In this document: positions 1 to 6,455 of the stretch, one piece after another
How positions within the stretch are numbered: position 1 is the first letter of the stretch
How the letters are laid out: each line of letters starts with the position of its first letter
NCBI GenBank assembly: GCA_900320765.1
Contig: ONTN01000053.1
Location: forward strand, 1 to 8,303
Reading direction: 5' to 3'
DNA length: 8,303 bases
From: an uncultured Eubacteriales bacterium
Lineage (GTDB): Bacteria > Bacillota > Clostridia > Oscillospirales > Oscillospiraceae
The notes under the pieces: generated by a model
What the model saw: only the letters and a program-made list of their open reading frames with translations
Databases searched by the model: none
Told to the model about the DNA's origin: nothing
Program-made: the position numbers and the translations under genes

Positions 1-64
1 TGAAAGCGCACAATTATTCCCCTTTTATTTGACAAATTTTAAAAAAGGTAGTAGTATGCTTTCA
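1..64. repeat. Imperfect inverted repeat flanking the promoter of the oxoamine synthase operon
   Basis: TGAAAGCGCAC at 1-11 and GTATGCTTTCA at 54-64 are inverted copies that match at 9 of 11 positions, including 7 in a row (TGAAAGC/GCTTTCA). The right arm covers part of the -10 element and the likely transcription start. The left arm lies upstream of the -35. Two arms about five helical turns apart could be half-sites for a regulator, but chance cannot be excluded, and the left arm touches the window edge so its true extent is unknown. Confidence 0.3.
29..57 (+). promoter_or_regulatory. Housekeeping-type promoter for the oxoamine synthase/SDR operon
   Basis: The -35 hexamer TTGACA (29-34) is a perfect consensus. 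After a 17-base spacer comes TAGTAT (52-57), a 4 of 6 match to TATAAT. Transcription would start near 64, leaving a leader of roughly 57 bases before the ATG at 121. The region is AT-rich compared with the coding DNA around it. Confidence 0.7.
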
Positions 65-120
65 TCAGCTATTATAAGCAGAAAACAATTCGATTTTTAT
101 TATATGGAGGGACCCGCCGA

Positions 121-1308
121 ATGAAGGATATATTCGAAAAATGCCAGGAGCTCGACCTCGTTACTCAGATGAAGGCCGAGAACATCTACCCCTATTTCCA
201 CTGCCTTGAGTCAAAGCAGGCTCCCGAGGTCATTATGGAGGGCAAGCGCCGCATAATGCTCGGATCAAATAACTATCTCGGTCTTACCACCTGCCCCGAG
301 GTCATCGAGGCCGGTGTAAAGGCTATCGAGAAATACGGCTCCGGCTGCTCCGGCTCCCGCTTCCTTAACGGCACGCTCGAGCTTCATATGGAGCTTGAGG
401 AGAAGCTTGCGAAGTTTTTACGCAAGGAGGCCGTCACCACCTTCTCGACCGGCTTCCAGTCTAACCTCGGCATAATCTCCGCAGTCGTCCAGCGCGGCGA
501 CTACGTTATCTGTGACAGGGAGAACCACGCCAGTATCTACGACGGCTGCAAGCTATCTTACGGCACGATGCTCCGCTATCGCCACAACGATATGGAGGAT
601 CTTGAGAAGCAGCTTCAGCGCGTGCCCGAGGACGCAGGCGCCCTTATCGTAACGGACGGCGTGTTCTCAATGGGCGGCGACATAGCGAAGCTCCCCGAGA
701 TCTGCGCCCTCGCGAAGAAATACGGGGCAAGAGTTATGGTTGACGACGCTCACGGTCTCGGCGTTCTCGGCGAGGGCGGCCGCGGCACCGCGAGCCACTT
801 CGGGCTTGAGAACGAGGTCGACATCTATATGGGCACCTTCTCGAAGTCCCTCGCCTCCCTCGGCGGATATATGGCAGCGGACAAGCGCGTTATCGAGTTC
901 GTGCGCCACTCCTCCCGTCCCTTCATCTTCTCCGCTTCCATCACTCCGGCCTCCTGCGCCACCGCGATAGCCGCTCTCGATCACCTCGAGGCGCATCCCG
1001 AGATCGTAACGAGGCTCGACGAGATCTCCTGCTACTGGCGCAAGTGCCTCACCGACAGGGGCATAAAGATCCGCGAGAGCCGCACGCCTATTATCCCGAT
1101 TTTCACCTATGAGCCGCTCGACACCTTCCGCATCGCGAAGGAGCTCTACGACGAGGGCGTTTTCGTAAACTCCTCCGTTCCCCCCGCAACCGCGCCTCAC
1201 GAGTGCCTCCTCAGAACGAGCCTTATGGCGACTCACACCGAGCCCGTCTGCGACGAGGCCGCCGACATCACCTATAGGGTGCTCAAGAGAAACGGTATCT
1301 GCGAATGA
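121..1308 (+). CDS. Alpha-oxoamine synthase (PLP-dependent), serine palmitoyltransferase-like
   Basis: A complete 395-residue fold-type I PLP enzyme of the alpha-oxoamine synthase family, which condenses an amino acid with an acyl thioester and releases CO2. Visible landmarks are His136 in NHASIYDG (stacks on PLP), Asp208 and His211 in VDDAHG, and the Schiff-base Lys242 in GTFSKSLASLGG. Several blocks match, from memory, bacterial serine palmitoyltransferases better than BioF or Kbl: YPYF near residue 24, YGSGCSGSRFLNGT, RHNDMEDLEKQL, FIFSASITPA and the C-terminal SLMATHT. Kbl has GTLGKALGG around the lysine instead. GGAGGG at 106-111, nine bases upstream, supports the start. The gene shares an ATGA overlap with the following dehydrogenase, so the two are probably translated together. 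Predicted product: a 3-ketosphinganine-like amino ketone. The amino-acid substrate (serine, alanine, glycine, cysteate) cannot be read from the sequence; glycine C-acetyltransferase or a general oxoamine synthase remain alternatives. Confidence 0.85.
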   Translation: MKDIFEKCQELDLVTQMKAENIYPYFHCLESKQAPEVIMEGKRRIMLGSNNYLGLTTCPEVIEAGVKAIEKYGSGCSGSRFLNGTLELHMELEEKLAKFLRKEAVTTFSTGFQSNLGIISAVVQRGDYVICDRENHASIYDGCKLSYGTMLRYRHNDMEDLEKQLQRVPEDAGALIVTDGVFSMGGDIAKLPEICALAKKYGARVMVDDAHGLGVLGEGGRGTASHFGLENEVDIYMGTFSKSLASLGGYMAADKRVIEFVRHSSRPFIFSASITPASCATAIAALDHLEAHPEIVTRLDEISCYWRKCLTDRGIKIRESRTPIIPIFTYEPLDTFRIAKELYDEGVFVNSSVPPATAPHECLLRTSLMATHTEPVCDEAADITYRVLKRNGICE

Positions 1309-2093
1309 AGACTGCTTTAGTGACGGGAGGCTCCTCCGGCATAGGGCTCGAGGCGGCGAAGGCTCTGCGCGACCGCGGCGTTAAGGTTTACGAGATCTCC
1401 CGCCGCGACTGTGATACCGAGGGCGTTACCCACGTTCGCGGCGACGTCACCTCCGAGGCAGATATGGCCGCCGCCGTCGAAAAAGTTATCAAGGCCGAGG
1501 GCAAACTCGATATTCTCGTCTGCTGCGCCGGCTTCGGCATTTCGGGCGCCGTTGAGTTCACCGAGCTCGAGGCGGCGAAGAAGCAGCTTAACGTAAACTT
1601 CTTCGGCGTCGTGAACGCCGTGAAGGCCGCTCTGCCGTATATGAGAAAGCAGGGCTTCGGCCGCATAGTCGCCGTCTCCAGCGTCGCCGGGCCTATAGCC
1701 ATCCCCTTCCAGACATATTACTCCGTCTCAAAGGCGGCGATAAACGCTTATATCTCCGCCCTGCGCAATGAGGTAAGACCCTACGGGATCACCGCCGTTG
1801 CCGTTATGCCCGGGGATATCAAGACCGGCTTTACCGCAGCGAGGGAGAAAAGCCCCGCCGGCGACGAGGAATACTCCGGCCGCATTTCCCGCTCCGTCGC
1901 CACGATGGAGCACGACGAGGAGAACGGTATGGATCCCTCCGTCGCGGGAAAATTCCTCGCGAACGTCTCGCTTAAAAAGAGCGTTCCCCCGGCAAAAACG
2001 ATCGGCTTTACATATAAGCTTTTCGTCGCGTTAAATAAGCTCCTGCCGTCCAAGTTTGTAAACTGGCTCGTATATCTTATCTACGCAAAATAA
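1305..2093 (+). CDS. Short-chain dehydrogenase/reductase, candidate 3-ketosphinganine-type reductase
   Basis: A 262-residue classical SDR. The Rossmann nucleotide-binding motif TGGSSGIG lies at residues 7-14. The catalytic set is Ser126 in VSSVAG, Tyr139 and Lys143 in YSVSK, with Asn98 in NVNFFG as the likely fourth member. The usual NNAG motif reads CCAG (residues 73-76), a mild departure. The last 30 residues are hydrophobic to amphipathic (for example FVNWLVYLIY), as in SDRs that work on membrane lipids. The start ATG overlaps the stop of the oxoamine synthase (ATGA at 1305-1308), so translational coupling is likely. By analogy with the eukaryotic and bacterial sphingolipid routes, it could reduce the ketone made by its partner to an amino alcohol. 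That role is inference from adjacency; SDR sequences alone rarely reveal the substrate. Confidence 0.85.
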   Translation: MKTALVTGGSSGIGLEAAKALRDRGVKVYEISRRDCDTEGVTHVRGDVTSEADMAAAVEKVIKAEGKLDILVCCAGFGISGAVEFTELEAAKKQLNVNFFGVVNAVKAALPYMRKQGFGRIVAVSSVAGPIAIPFQTYYSVSKAAINAYISALRNEVRPYGITAVAVMPGDIKTGFTAAREKSPAGDEEYSGRISRSVATMEHDEENGMDPSVAGKFLANVSLKKSVPPAKTIGFTYKLFVALNKLLPSKFVNWLVYLIYAK

Positions 2094-2100
2094 ATAATGA

Positions 2101-2133
2101 GGCGTCCGTTTTTAAATAAGCCGGACGCCCTTT
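2101..2133 (+). terminator. Hairpin after the oxoamine synthase/SDR operon, weak terminator
   Basis: GGCGTCCG (2101-2108) pairs with CGGACGCC (2122-2129), a perfect 8-bp GC-rich stem with a 13-base AT-rich loop. It is followed only by CTTT and then mixed bases, so the U-tract is poor and read-through into comM is possible. No clear separate promoter for comM is visible in the 30 bases between the hairpin and its start. Confidence 0.55.
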
Positions 2134-2162
2134 CTGTATTCTAACGTAAGGAGAGATGCTGT

Positions 2163-3674
2163 ATGGTGCAGAGGGTACGTTCCTTCGGCCTGTCTGGTAT
2201 AGAGGGCTTTGACGTCTCCGTGGAATGCTCTATAGCGGGCGGGCTGCCCGCCTTTGAGATGGTGGGTCTGCCCGACGCCGCGGTAAAGGAGAGCCGCGAG
2301 AGAGTTCGCTCCGCTATAAAAAACTGCGGCTTCAAGTTCCCGCCCTCGAGGGTGACGGTTAACCTTGCCCCTGCGGACAGGAAAAAGGCGGGCAGTATGT
2401 ACGACCTCCCCGTATTCCTCGCCATACTCGCCGCCTCTGAGATAATAAAGCCCCTGCCCGCAGACTGCGCCTTTTTGGGCGAGCTCAGCCTTTCGGGCGA
2501 GGTGCGCCCCGTGCCCGGCGTGCTCTCCATGGCGCTGAGGGCGGGCTCCTGCGGTATACGCCGCATCTTCGTCCCCGCCGCGAACGGGGCGGAGGCCGCC
2601 TTTGCCGGTACCTGCGAGGTCATACCCGTAGCCCACGTTAAGGAGCTTCTGTCACATCTCGACGGGTCTGAGCCTATAGCTCCCGCGCCTATGCCCGAGG
2701 TGAGCTCCAGCCCGGGCTGCGCCGTCGATTTCTCCGAGGTCAAGGGTCAGGAGAACGTGAAGCGCGCCCTCGAGGTCGCCGCCGCCGGCGGGCACAACGT
2801 ACTGCTAATCGGCCCTCCGGGCGCCGGAAAGAGTATGCTCTCGAAAAGGCTTCCAACGATACTGCCCGATATGAGCCGCGCCGAGATTTTAGAGACGACG
2901 GCAATATACTCTGTCGCGGGATTAGTCGGCAAGCGCGGAGTGACGGGCGAGCGTCCCTTCCGCGCCCCGCATCACACTCTGAGCTATTCCGCCATGGCGG
3001 GCGGGGCTCAGCTCCAGCCGGGCGAGATAAGCCTCGCGCATAACGGGGTCCTCTTCCTCGACGAACTGCCGGAGTTTCACAGGGACGTTATCGAGGCTCT
3101 GCGCCAGCCCCTCGAGGACGGGGTCGTAACGATATCCCGCGCCGCGGGCACGGCGAGGTATCCGAGCCGCTTTATGCTGGTCTGCGCTATGAATCCCTGC
3201 CGCTGCGGGTGGTACGGCCACCCCTCAGGCCGCTGCACCTGCTCGGAGAAGAGCGTTCTCGATTACAGGGCGAAGGTCTCCGGTCCCCTGCTCGACAGGA
3301 TAGATATCCACGTTGAGGTCCCCTCCCTCGAGTTTGACGAGCTGAGGGATAAAAAAAGCTCCGACTCCTCCGCCGAGATAAAGAAGCGGGTGGACAGGGC
3401 CCGCGAGATACAGAGAAAGAGGTACGAGAAAAGCGGCGTGGAGACGAACTCCGCCGTCGCCTCCTCCCGACTTCACGAATTCTGCGAGCTTGACAAAAGC
3501 TGCGAGGCTCTTTTAAAGAGCGCCTTCGACAGGCTCGGCCTCACAGCGAGGAGCTATGACAGGATACTCCGCGTCGCCCGCACCGTCGCCGACCTCGAGG
3601 GCAGCGAAAAAATAGCCCCGGCGCACATCGCCGAGGCTATCCAGTACAGAAGCTTTGAATTTGAGAGAAAATGA
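2163..3674 (+). CDS. comM: ComM/YifB-family magnesium chelatase-like AAA+ ATPase
   Basis: A full-length 503-residue member of the ComM/YifB family (family size about 500). The N-terminal third is the ChlI-like, Lon-protease-fold domain, with SIAGGLPAFEMVGLPDAAVKE and NLAPADRKKAGSMYDLP recognisable. The AAA+ core has Walker A GPPGAGKS at 217-224 and Walker B LFLDE at 297-301. Four cysteines (346, 348, 358, 360; PCRCGWYGHPSGRCTC) form the pair of CxC motifs typical of the family and probably bind zinc. SGPLLDRID carries the likely arginine finger, and the C-terminal Mg-chelatase helical domain follows. In naturally competent Gram-negative bacteria ComM is a helicase that extends branch migration during DNA uptake; in Firmicutes its role is less clear. 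AAGGAG at 2148-2153, nine bases upstream, fixes the start. The stop lies one base from the end of the convergent lipoprotein gene. Confidence 0.95.
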   Translation: MVQRVRSFGLSGIEGFDVSVECSIAGGLPAFEMVGLPDAAVKESRERVRSAIKNCGFKFPPSRVTVNLAPADRKKAGSMYDLPVFLAILAASEIIKPLPADCAFLGELSLSGEVRPVPGVLSMALRAGSCGIRRIFVPAANGAEAAFAGTCEVIPVAHVKELLSHLDGSEPIAPAPMPEVSSSPGCAVDFSEVKGQENVKRALEVAAAGGHNVLLIGPPGAGKSMLSKRLPTILPDMSRAEILETTAIYSVAGLVGKRGVTGERPFRAPHHTLSYSAMAGGAQLQPGEISLAHNGVLFLDELPEFHRDVIEALRQPLEDGVVTISRAAGTARYPSRFMLVCAMNPCRCGWYGHPSGRCTCSEKSVLDYRAKVSGPLLDRIDIHVEVPSLEFDELRDKKSSDSSAEIKKRVDRAREIQRKRYEKSGVETNSAVASSRLHEFCELDKSCEALLKSAFDRLGLTARSYDRILRVARTVADLEGSEKIAPAHIAEAIQYRSFEFERK

Positions 3675-3675
3675 C

Positions 3676-4638
3676 TTAATTGTATCTGAGCTCTTCAAGA
3701 ATAGCGCAAACCGCCTTTGCCGCGTTGTCGGCGCCCTTTGCGTTTTTGCGGACAATGTAGCCTATCCCGTCCTTTTCAAATGAGGCGTAGGCGGACGACC
3801 ACTCCTTTAAGTCCGGGTCATTATTCGTCAGGACGATTATCTTTGCCGTAACGCCGAGGTTTTCCGAAAAGTAGTCCCCGGTTTTTTCAAGTGTCATCAT
3901 TGCTTTGGGAATACTGTAGCCGCCCATTTCATATTTTTTCTCGCCCTCGGTGAGAAGCCTGAAATCTATTCCCGCATACCCGTCTTCCGTCCTCGTCTCC
4001 CAAAAGCCGGCTGCTACGCAGGCGGAAATCTCCCGTTCGGTCTCCGACGCCCTTCCCTCAAAGAGGCGCACGCCCGTGTTCACAATCCCCGGCAGCTCAA
4101 GAAGGTCGACTCCGTATCTCTCCTCAAGCTCTTTGACCGTGCCGAAATCATCGTCGTTACGGTTTTCTCTCAGAGTTCTTTCCTCAAGCGCCGCGAGCTT
4201 GTCATTATTGAGCTTTATAAATCCGGAAACGAATCTCACGTTGATATACTCCTCAGATATCGAAAGCGCCTCGCTGTCTGAGGTCCATATTATTTCCGGC
4301 TCATATTCAGGCGGCTCTTCCTGCTTCGCCTGTTCTTCCTCAACGGGTTCCGCTTCCGCCTCTTCCGGCTCCGGCGCCGCTTCCTCTATAGGCGCTTGCT
4401 CAGCGGGCTCCTGCTCAGGCCTCCGCTGCTGCTCAGGCGGCTCCTCCGGCTCAACCGTGTCGTTTGACAGGTCGCAGCCTTCCGCGGGAAGGACGGCGTC
4501 GCTCACTCCGTTCGTGTATCCGTCTATCGCGGGCTCTGGCAAAGCCTCGACTTCCGCCTTTTGCCCGCAGCTTACAAGAGCAGCCGCCGCGGCTAAGGCG
4601 CATAGGAGCGTGAGACCCCGTTTTTTCTTCATTGTCAT
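3676..4638 (-). CDS. Secreted lipoprotein of unknown function with Pro/Glu-rich linker
   Basis: A 320-residue predicted lipoprotein. Residues 4-7 are basic (KKKR), residues 8-23 hydrophobic, and LVSC ends in the lipobox Cys24, which would be lipidated after signal peptidase II cleavage. Residues 63-115 are a low-complexity stretch of Pro, Glu, Gln and Ala, likely an extended spacer holding the rest away from the membrane. Residues 116-320 look like a folded alpha/beta domain with alternating hydrophobic strands (AKIIVLTNND, GIGYIVRKN) and a closing helix. I do not recognise this domain. AGGAGG lies seven bases upstream of the chosen ATG; the Met at residue 3 is a possible but less well spaced start. 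It is convergent with comM at a one-base gap and divergent from cysK, so it is probably monocistronic. Confidence is high for the gene and its export, low for any function. Confidence 0.85.
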   Translation of the reverse strand: MTMKKKRGLTLLCALAAAAALVSCGQKAEVEALPEPAIDGYTNGVSDAVLPAEGCDLSNDTVEPEEPPEQQRRPEQEPAEQAPIEEAAPEPEEAEAEPVEEEQAKQEEPPEYEPEIIWTSDSEALSISEEYINVRFVSGFIKLNNDKLAALEERTLRENRNDDDFGTVKELEERYGVDLLELPGIVNTGVRLFEGRASETEREISACVAAGFWETRTEDGYAGIDFRLLTEGEKKYEMGGYSIPKAMMTLEKTGDYFSENLGVTAKIIVLTNNDPDLKEWSSAYASFEKDGIGYIVRKNAKGADNAAKAVCAILEELRYN

Positions 4639-4675
4639 TCTTTGACCTCCTTTTGGCGTGCCATTATTTTCCGTT

Positions 4676-4703
4676 CATATATATGACTGCGTCAGTTTAT
4701 CAA
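4676..4703 (-). promoter_or_regulatory. Weak candidate promoter for the lipoprotein gene
   Basis: On the minus strand TTGATA (4703-4698) is followed, after 16 bases, by TATATG (4681-4676). The -35 matches 5 of 6 consensus positions but the -10 only 4 of 6. It lies correctly upstream of the ribosome binding site in the 115-base divergent gap (4639-4753). No convincing promoter for the divergent cysK could be picked out of the same gap. Confidence 0.3.
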
Positions 4704-4753
4704 ATGTTCCGCATAAATTTCTATTTTCTCTAAAAACGACAGGAGAACAGGAT

Positions 4754-5683
4754 ATGAAAAAGATCTTTACCTCGCTTGACCAGCTCATCGGCGGCACCCC
4801 GCTTCTTGAGCTTACACATATTGAGAAAGCGTACGGCCTTGAGGCGAGGCTTATCGCGAAGCTCGAATACTTAAACCCCGCGGGCTCTGCCAAGGACAGA
4901 GTCGCCAAAAATATGCTCGACGACGCGGAAAGGCGCGGGCTGATAGCGCCCGGCAGCGTTATCATCGAGCCGACGAGCGGAAATACGGGCATCGGCCTTG
5001 CCGCAGTCGGAGCGGCGCGAGGATATAAAACGATAATCGTTATGCCCGACACGATGAGCCTTGAGCGCAGAAAGCTCATGGCGGCCTACGGCGCCGAGCT
5101 CGTCCTATCCGATGGGGCGAAGGGTATGGCGGGCGCCATCGAAAAGGCCGAGGAGCTCCACGCCTCTATCCCCGGCTCCTTCATTCCCGCCCAGTTCGAT
5201 AACCCTGCTAATCCCGAGGCGCATTACCTCACGACCGGTCCGGAGATATTCGAGGATACGGACGGCAAGGTCGATTACTTCGTCGCCGGAGTCGGTACTG
5301 GCGGAACGGTAACGGGCGTCGGCCGTTATTTAAAGGAAAAGAAGCAGGACGTGAAAATAATAGCTGTTGAGCCCGCGTCCTCCCCCCTGCTTACCGAGGG
5401 ACGGGCGGGGGCGCATAAGCTCCAGGGCATCGGCGCAAACTTTGTGCCGTCCATACTCGCGAGGGAGCTTTTGGACGAGGTCATCCCGGTCTCCGACTCC
5501 GACGCCTTCGCCCTTGCAAGGTATGTCGGCAAAAGCGAGGGCGTACTTGTCGGCATAAGCTCCGGGGCGGCGCTCTGGGCTGCGGTCGAGGTCGCGAAGA
5601 GACCCGAGGCAAAGGGAAAAACGGTCGTAGTCCTCCTGCCCGACACGGGCGATCGCTATTTATCGACCGAGCTTTTTGAATAA
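4754..5683 (+). CDS. cysK: Cysteine synthase A (O-acetylserine sulfhydrylase)
   Basis: A 309-residue PLP enzyme, the usual CysK length, which makes cysteine from O-acetylserine and sulfide in the cytoplasm. The PLP lysine is Lys47 in NPAGSAKDR (family motif NPxGSxKDR). TSGNTG at 74-79 binds the substrate carboxylate, the phosphate loop is GTGGTVTG, and the C-terminus DTGDRYLSTELF is close to the CysK signature DTGERYLST. The open frame extends upstream to an ATG at 4658, but the extra 32 residues lack family similarity. The ATG at 4754 has AGGAGA (4741-4746) seven bases upstream and gives the canonical start of the fold, MKKIFTSLDQLIGGTPLLEL. I see no T-box, S-box or CymR-like site in the short leader. 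Transcription ends at the palindrome overlapping its stop codon. Confidence 0.96.
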   Translation: MKKIFTSLDQLIGGTPLLELTHIEKAYGLEARLIAKLEYLNPAGSAKDRVAKNMLDDAERRGLIAPGSVIIEPTSGNTGIGLAAVGAARGYKTIIVMPDTMSLERRKLMAAYGAELVLSDGAKGMAGAIEKAEELHASIPGSFIPAQFDNPANPEAHYLTTGPEIFEDTDGKVDYFVAGVGTGGTVTGVGRYLKEKKQDVKIIAVEPASSPLLTEGRAGAHKLQGIGANFVPSILARELLDEVIPVSDSDAFALARYVGKSEGVLVGISSGAALWAAVEVAKRPEAKGKTVVVLLPDTGDRYLSTELFE

Positions 5684-5726
5684 CGAAAATCGCCGGATCG
5701 TTTGATCCGGCGATGAGTTTTCGTTA
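5681..5726. terminator. Bidirectional terminator shared by cysK and yabR, containing both stop codons
   Basis: The inner stem TCGCCGGATC (5690-5699) pairs perfectly with GATCCGGCGA (5704-5713) around a GTTT loop. The outer arms TAACGAAAA (5681-5689) and TTTTCGTTA (5718-5726) are also perfect complements, separated from the inner stem on one side by TGAG (5714-5717). The outer arms start with the TAA of cysK and end with the TTA that is the yabR stop on the other strand. Each direction has a GC stem followed by TTTT, so one element should end both converging transcripts. Confidence 0.9.
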
Positions 5727-6149
5727 TCTTCTTCTTTTTCCGCCGCCCTTGGCATCGCGCTGGCGCTTTATATCGGAGAGGCGGCTCTCAGAGTCCTTCA
5801 TAAACTTCTTCAGCTTATCCTCAAAGCCGGCGTCCTGGCTCTCCCCGGCGACTTCCTCAACCGGCGCGGACTGATAAACGGGCTCGCGCCTCGGCGGCTC
5901 CTTCTTCTCGGGTGGGGGAAGCGCCTGCTTGATGGAGAGGTTTATCCTGCCCTGCTCGTCGATGCTGACGACCTTGACCGTTACCTCCTGGCCGACGGAG
6001 AGATGGTCGGAGACCTCCTTGACGAAGGTATTCGCTATCTCGGATATGTAGACAAGGCCGGACTTACCCGGAGCGAGCTCAACGAACGCCCCGAATTTTG
6101 CTATTCCCGTTACCTTCCCCTGAAGTATTTCGCCTTTTTCTATTTTCAT
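5724..6149 (-). CDS. yabR: S1 domain RNA-binding protein YabR
   Basis: A 141-residue protein with one S1 (OB-fold) domain at residues 3-76. Its hallmarks are KGEILQGKVTGIAKFGAFVE, GLVYISEIA, VGQEVTVKVVSID and GRINLSIKQA. A Pro- and charge-rich linker follows, then a C-terminal segment FEDKLKKFMKDSESRLSDIK and a very basic tail (KRQRDAKGGGKRRR). Both the architecture and the C-terminal segment match YabR of spore formers, which lies directly after divIC in B. subtilis as it does here. It is presumably a cytoplasmic RNA- or ribosome-associated protein; its precise role is not established. It is the last gene of the minus-strand operon, 36 bases after divIC. GAGGG at 6165-6161 lies about 11 bases from the ATG, a slightly long spacing. 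Confidence 0.93.
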   Translation of the reverse strand: MKIEKGEILQGKVTGIAKFGAFVELAPGKSGLVYISEIANTFVKEVSDHLSVGQEVTVKVVSIDEQGRINLSIKQALPPPEKKEPPRREPVYQSAPVEEVAGESQDAGFEDKLKKFMKDSESRLSDIKRQRDAKGGGKRRR

Positions 6150-6185
6150 ATTGAAGAAGTCCCTCTGTCTATAAAATAATACAAA

Positions 6186-6455
6186 TCAGCCGGCGATTAC
6201 GACGCCCTCGTCCTGATATACCATACCCTCGCGGCGGGCGAGGTCCTCGAGCACCTCGTCGTCCCCGCTGTGATCGAGAGCGTACTGCATATCGTCGATG
6301 GAAGCCGTCTTATCGGCGCGGGCTTTTATAAGCTCGTCCTTTTTTGCTTCCGCGGTCTCTATTTTTCCGCGAAGCACGATGAGAGTCGTCACCGCGTACA
6401 GAAGAAGGACCACTATGATGACCTTCGTAAAAATACCTGTGCGCTTCAGTCTCAA
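6186..6455 (-). CDS. divIC: Septum formation initiator DivIC/FtsB-family protein
   Basis: An 89-residue bitopic membrane protein: a short basic N-terminus (MRLKR), one membrane segment at about residues 10-28 (TKVIIVVLLLYAVTTLIVL), a coiled-coil-like stretch at 29-60, and the conserved tail DEVLEDLARREGMVYQDEGV. This is the DivIC/FtsB pattern; the protein works in the divisome with FtsL and DivIB/FtsQ. Its place between yabQ and yabR is diagnostic of DivIC in spore formers. The start is a TTG (6455-6453): the frame has no ATG or GTG upstream before a stop near 6495, and AGGGGGGAG lies about five bases ahead of it. The first third overlaps the open yabQ frame, an oddity discussed at the yabQ entry. 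The poor start codon suggests translation coupled to yabQ. Confidence 0.9.
   Translation of the reverse strand: MRLKRTGIFTKVIIVVLLLYAVTTLIVLRGKIETAEAKKDELIKARADKTASIDDMQYALDHSGDDEVLEDLARREGMVYQDEGVVIAG

Noticed and set aside
667..1236. A 189-codon minus-strand open frame opposite the oxoamine synthase
   Set aside because: It lies wholly opposite a strongly conserved enzyme, has the Gly/Arg/Ala bias of an antisense reading of GC-rich DNA, and shows no domain.
121..1308. Assignment of the oxoamine synthase as BioF (biotin synthesis) or Kbl (threonine breakdown)
   Set aside because: No bio genes or threonine dehydrogenase are nearby (the SDR does not look like Tdh), and the motifs around Lys242 and the GSG-SRFLNGT block are closer to serine palmitoyltransferases. 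Not fully excluded.
2141..2743. Minus-strand open frames of 174-200 codons opposite the start of comM
   Set aside because: They are antisense to the conserved ComM N-terminal domain and lack recognisable motifs.
3950..4645. A 231-codon plus-strand frame very rich in Ser
   Set aside because: It is the reverse reading of the Pro/Glu-rich lipoprotein; the lipoprotein has a signal peptide, lipobox and strong ribosome binding site, while this frame has none of these.
4658..4753. A 32-residue N-terminal extension of cysteine synthase
   Set aside because: The extension has no family similarity, and the ATG at 4754 has a good ribosome binding site and gives the standard CysK length.
4639..4753. A T-box or SAM riboswitch in front of cysK
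   Set aside because: The gap is only 115 bases, is shared with a divergent gene, and shows no T-box sequence or terminator/antiterminator pair.
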